From positions 1-8,431 of the forward strand of contig JBILLA010000109.1 in the NCBI GenBank assembly GCA_044376365.1: a stretch of 8,431 nt of DNA, given 5' to 3'. The notes under the pieces are model-generated. The model saw nothing but the letters and a program-made list of their open reading frames with translations. It searched no databases and was not told where the DNA came from. This document shows, in pieces, positions 5,635 to 8,431 of this stretch (position 1 is its first letter; the number at the start of each line of letters is the position of its first letter). This DNA is from JBIKWN01 sp044376365. Lineage in GTDB: Bacteria > Bdellovibrionota_C > UBA2361 > JBIKWN01. Position numbers and translations under genes: made by a program.

Positions 5635-8043
5635 ATGTCTACTGGTATCCCTGTACGAAAGCAGCTTGTTTTGGCGATGATAACGGTCAGCCTCGTCGTG
5701 CTTGTCGCGAGCTCGTGCATTACTTTTTACAAAGAAATTTTAGTTCATAGTCGTGAGAAATATCAGGATGGCGAACATCTTGCCCTTGTTTTAGGAGGTG
5801 CTAGTGTCGCGCCGCTTTCAATGCATGATAGCGCTGCTGCAGAATCGATACTTCGAGCGCTTGAGCCTCATCAAACAATTACGTATGCCGCTATCTATGA
5901 TGAGCATGATCTGCTTTTCGCAACGTATGTTGATAGCCCCACTGGTGTAAAGCCCGCACAGAAACTTCCACAGCATGTTGTTGACGATTGGAGAACTGGC
6001 TTTTTCTTAGTGATAAAGCCAATTATTCACCATAATCAAAAAATTGGATCTATTGTTTTGCAGATTGATTTAGCTACCTTTCATGAAAGTCTTTTAGTGC
6101 AGGGATGCCTATCAGTTTTAATATGTCTTGTAAGTATTGGATTTGCATTTGCCCTATCGCTTTTTTTTGAACGTTCAATTTCAAATCCGATTCTCTCATT
6201 AGCGAATGCGTTGCAGCGCATTGGAACTGCAAAAGATTATTCAGTGCGAATGCAAACGAACCGCTCAGACGAGATTGGCTCACTCTATAATAGTTTCAAC
6301 CTCATGTTAGAAGAGATAGAGAAGCGCGATAAAGGGCAAGCGATGCAAAGCCATTCCTTGGAATCTCTTATACATGATCGCACTGCAGAGCTTCATCAAG
6401 CTAAAGAAGCTGCTGAAGCTTCGAGTGTTGCCAAGGGAAGGTTTCTCGCAAACATGAGTCACGAGATACGTACACCAATGAATGGTATCTTGGGTATGTG
6501 CGCACTGGTATTAGAAGATACATTGTCAGAAAAGCAGGCAATGTATATAGCAGCTATTAAAGAGTCAGCTGAGTCGTTATTACTCATCATCAATGATATT
6601 TTGGATCTGTCTCGTATCGAAGCAGGTAAGCTCTCAGTGCATCATGAAGAGTTTCGATTTTCAGAGGCATTTGATGCAGTAATGAACGTCATGGAGGTCT
6701 CGGCACAGCAGCATAAGTTAGAAATTGTAAGCTATATAGATCCTCGAATTCCCGCCCAAGTTATTGGTGAGCAGGGAAGGTTAAAGCAGGTTCTTACGAA
6801 CCTCATTGGGAATGGAATTAAATTTACTCCTGAAGGTGGCGGTCTTGCTATCCAATGCCGACTGAAAAATATTGATGATATTTTTGTCGATGTGCACATA
6901 TCAGTATCTGATACTGGTATTGGTATACCGAAGCAGAAGCTCGCGGATGTTTTTAAAGCTTTCGAGCAAGCAGATACTTCAATCACTCGCCGGTTTGGAG
7001 GTACGGGCCTTGGGCTGTCAATTACAAGTGAAATTGTTCATGCCTTGCGCGGTAAAATTTGGGTAGAAAGTCAACCAGGTATTGGAAGTACATTCCATGT
7101 TGTTATACCTTTTGCGTATGTCAGTGATGAAAAACAAGCATATCACTCTATAGATGTTCTTACAGGGAAGCGTGTTTTGCTTGTTGAGCATAATCGTTCG
7201 ATGCAAGCATTTATGACAGAGATTTTATCCCACAGCTCTGCATATGTTGATGCCGTAGAGTCAGCTCAAGATGCTTTGGCATTGCTTGAACGTACCTCTC
7301 ATACAGAACAAGCGCCGTCTTTTATATTGGTTGATGACCAATTACCCCAAACTTCTAGCCTTGATTTATGTCAAGCAATTCGAAAACGTGGTATTGAAAT
7401 TCCAATTGTCATCATGGCTGAAAAGTCTCAAGCATTTGATATGCAGCAGCACCCCGTTGATATTAAAAACCACTGTGTTATTAGCAAGCCCATATCCTAT
7501 GCAGCGCTTTTGAATGCGCTCCTTTGTTTAACGCAGAGTCATACACCGACATTAGCTCTTCAAGTTTCTTCTGAGTATTCTGATACACGACAAGAGCATT
7601 CCTTTGGATTTGCCAATGGCGCTTCGAAGGTACTTATTGCCGAGGATAATCCTGTGAATCAAAAACTTGCATCTGCCATCATGAAGAAGAAGGGGCATAA
7701 AGTATCTATCGCTGGCAGCGGTCGTGAAGCATTAGAATTGTTGATGAATCAATCTTTTGATCTTGTCTTAATGGATTGTCAAATGCCAGATATGAGTGGT
7801 TTTGAGGCGACAAGACGATTCCGAGAATACGAAGCTCATCATAATCTTCAAAGAGTTCCAATTATTGCACTGACTGCTCAAGCGATGAATGGCGATAAGG
7901 CGGCATGTTTGATGGCTGGTATGGATGGCTATGTATCAAAGCCTTTTAAATCTGTAGATCTATTTCGAGAGATAGAAAAAGTGTTGCAGCTTTCAGATAA
8001 GACGCGTCTTAGTTTTGATGTGAAGCAGCAATCTGATGCTTAA
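5635..8043 (+). CDS. Hybrid sensor histidine kinase with two receiver domains (BarA-like)
   Basis: A membrane sensor kinase that autophosphorylates on histidine and passes phosphate to its own receivers. From the ATG at 5635 it has 802 residues: TM1 about 9-31; a periplasmic region 32-153 resembling CHASE8 sensors; TM2 about 154-178; HAMP about 178-230; dimerisation/phosphoacceptor domain with H276 in MSHEIRTPMNG; ATPase domain with N393 in NLIGNGIKFT, DTGIGIP from 426, FKAFEQAD from 440 and GGTGLGL from 455. Receiver 1 (about 512-632) keeps D567 and K618 but has EH (518-519) instead of the acidic pair and Met for the usual Thr/Ser. Receiver 2 (about 664-785) is complete: E670, D671, D714, T747, K769. 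No HPt domain is present, so phosphate presumably moves to a separate HPt protein. The frame extends up to a GTG at 5542, but AGGA eight bases before 5635 and TM1 at the resulting N-terminus favour 5635. The signal sensed is unknown. Confidence 0.93.
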   Translation: MSTGIPVRKQLVLAMITVSLVVLVASSCITFYKEILVHSREKYQDGEHLALVLGGASVAPLSMHDSAAAESILRALEPHQTITYAAIYDEHDLLFATYVDSPTGVKPAQKLPQHVVDDWRTGFFLVIKPIIHHNQKIGSIVLQIDLATFHESLLVQGCLSVLICLVSIGFAFALSLFFERSISNPILSLANALQRIGTAKDYSVRMQTNRSDEIGSLYNSFNLMLEEIEKRDKGQAMQSHSLESLIHDRTAELHQAKEAAEASSVAKGRFLANMSHEIRTPMNGILGMCALVLEDTLSEKQAMYIAAIKESAESLLLIINDILDLSRIEAGKLSVHHEEFRFSEAFDAVMNVMEVSAQQHKLEIVSYIDPRIPAQVIGEQGRLKQVLTNLIGNGIKFTPEGGGLAIQCRLKNIDDIFVDVHISVSDTGIGIPKQKLADVFKAFEQADTSITRRFGGTGLGLSITSEIVHALRGKIWVESQPGIGSTFHVVIPFAYVSDEKQAYHSIDVLTGKRVLLVEHNRSMQAFMTEILSHSSAYVDAVESAQDALALLERTSHTEQAPSFILVDDQLPQTSSLDLCQAIRKRGIEIPIVIMAEKSQAFDMQQHPVDIKNHCVISKPISYAALLNALLCLTQSHTPTLALQVSSEYSDTRQEHSFGFANGASKVLIAEDNPVNQKLASAIMKKKGHKVSIAGSGREALELLMNQSFDLVLMDCQMPDMSGFEATRRFREYEAHHNLQRVPIIALTAQAMNGDKAACLMAGMDGYVSKPFKSVDLFREIEKVLQLSDKTRLSFDVKQQSDA

Positions 8044-8142
8044 TCCTACAATGAGCTTGGATGGGGTTTGCATAATGAGAGTGCAATAAAAACCGACATC
8101 GTTGATAGCTCGCATAAAATAGGTATGTGCGCATATAAGTAG

Positions 8143-8170
8143 TTGATTTTATTCACTATTTTTATATTAA
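8143..8170 (+). promoter_or_regulatory. Weak sigma-70-like promoter candidate
   Basis: TTGATT at 8143-8148 and TATTAA at 8165-8170 are separated by 16 bases, with four of six matches to each consensus box, in an AT-rich stretch after the kinase stop. It could drive the truncated gene at the right edge. In AT-rich DNA such matches often arise by chance. Confidence 0.25.
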
Positions 8171-8239
8171 AACGGTCCTGCTGAACGCCATTGTATGCGC
8201 CCTATGAGATGGTAAAACGCAAAGTTGCATGAATCGATA

Positions 8240-8274
8240 GATCATTGAAAAGACAGTACAAGGCTGTCATGATC
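8240..8274 (+). promoter_or_regulatory. Hairpin just before the last gene
   Basis: GATCAT (8240-8245) pairs with ATGATC (8269-8274), and GACAG (8252-8256) pairs with CTGTC (8264-8268). This gives 11 base pairs interrupted by a six-base bulge (TGAAAA), closed by a seven-base loop that contains an AAGG ribosome-binding-like sequence. No T-run follows, so it is not a normal terminator for the kinase gene. It may be a leader structure affecting translation of the downstream gene. Confidence 0.4.
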
Positions 8275-8282
8275 AAGTCGCT

Positions 8283-8431
8283 GTGTCAGATACTCCTTTT
8301 TGTACAATACCTCTTCCCGATGCACTTCAGTATGTCAGTGCGATACACGATCGTTGTGATAACCGTTTACAGGAAGGCATCGTACGGGCACAAGATGTTG
8401 ATAATATTCGCAACCGCGCACTTGATCTTAT
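8283..8431 (+). CDS. Start of an unidentified gene, truncated by the right window edge
   Basis: The frame is open from after a TAG at 8238-8240 to the end of the window, and a GTG at 8283 is the first usual start. The visible 49 residues begin (V/M)SDTPFCTIPLPDALQY and continue with a polar helical stretch containing HDRCDNRLQEG. Codon choice and residue make-up look like real coding sequence. No good ribosome binding site precedes the GTG. A second plus frame beginning at ATG 8269, with AAGG at 8260-8263, is also open to the edge. Its product is strongly hydrophobic with scattered aromatics, which looks more like an out-of-frame reading. I recognise no family from this fragment. Confidence 0.5.
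   Translation, partial: MSDTPFCTIPLPDALQYVSAIHDRCDNRLQEGIVRAQDVDNIRNRALDL

Overview
The window looks like the chromosome of a moderately AT-rich, probably Gram-negative bacterium. It carries three large protein genes that I recognise, one sizeable gene that I do not, a cut-off gene at the right edge, and a small transposon-like element. A surface-glycan type glycosyltransferase and a two-membrane-segment BarA-like hybrid kinase suggest a Gram-negative envelope. I cannot name the phylum with confidence.

Layout. Positions 1-2424 (minus strand) hold a very long glycosyltransferase: an N-terminal region, a beta-sandwich domain, a GT4-type domain and a GT2-type domain. It is cut by the left window edge, so its C-terminus is missing. 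Upstream of it on the same strand (2513-3277) is a hydrophilic, coiled-coil-rich protein of 254 residues with no recognisable family. The two could form one transcription unit, but the 88-base gap contains an inverted repeat. Positions 3278-3753 form a divergent intergenic region. It contains a roughly 200-bp element with imperfect 14-bp terminal inverted repeats, flanked by an exact 10-bp direct repeat and carrying a strong internal hairpin built from a 9-bp periodic sequence. This looks like a non-autonomous (MITE-like) insertion between the two divergent genes.

On the plus strand, 3754-5496 encodes a glutamine-dependent NAD+ synthetase (nadE) with both its glutaminase and synthetase domains. 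It is followed by a hybrid sensor histidine kinase (most likely 5635-8043) with two membrane segments, a CHASE8-like sensor region, HAMP, kinase core and two receiver domains, the first degenerate. The last 388 bases contain a weak promoter-like sequence, a hairpin, and the beginning of another plus-strand gene that runs off the window.

Functionally the genes do not make an obvious single pathway: surface polysaccharide assembly, NAD biosynthesis and signal transduction lie side by side. I see no CRISPR array, tRNA, rRNA, toxin-antitoxin pair or intact transposase. The most unusual item is the MITE-like element with its periodic hairpin.
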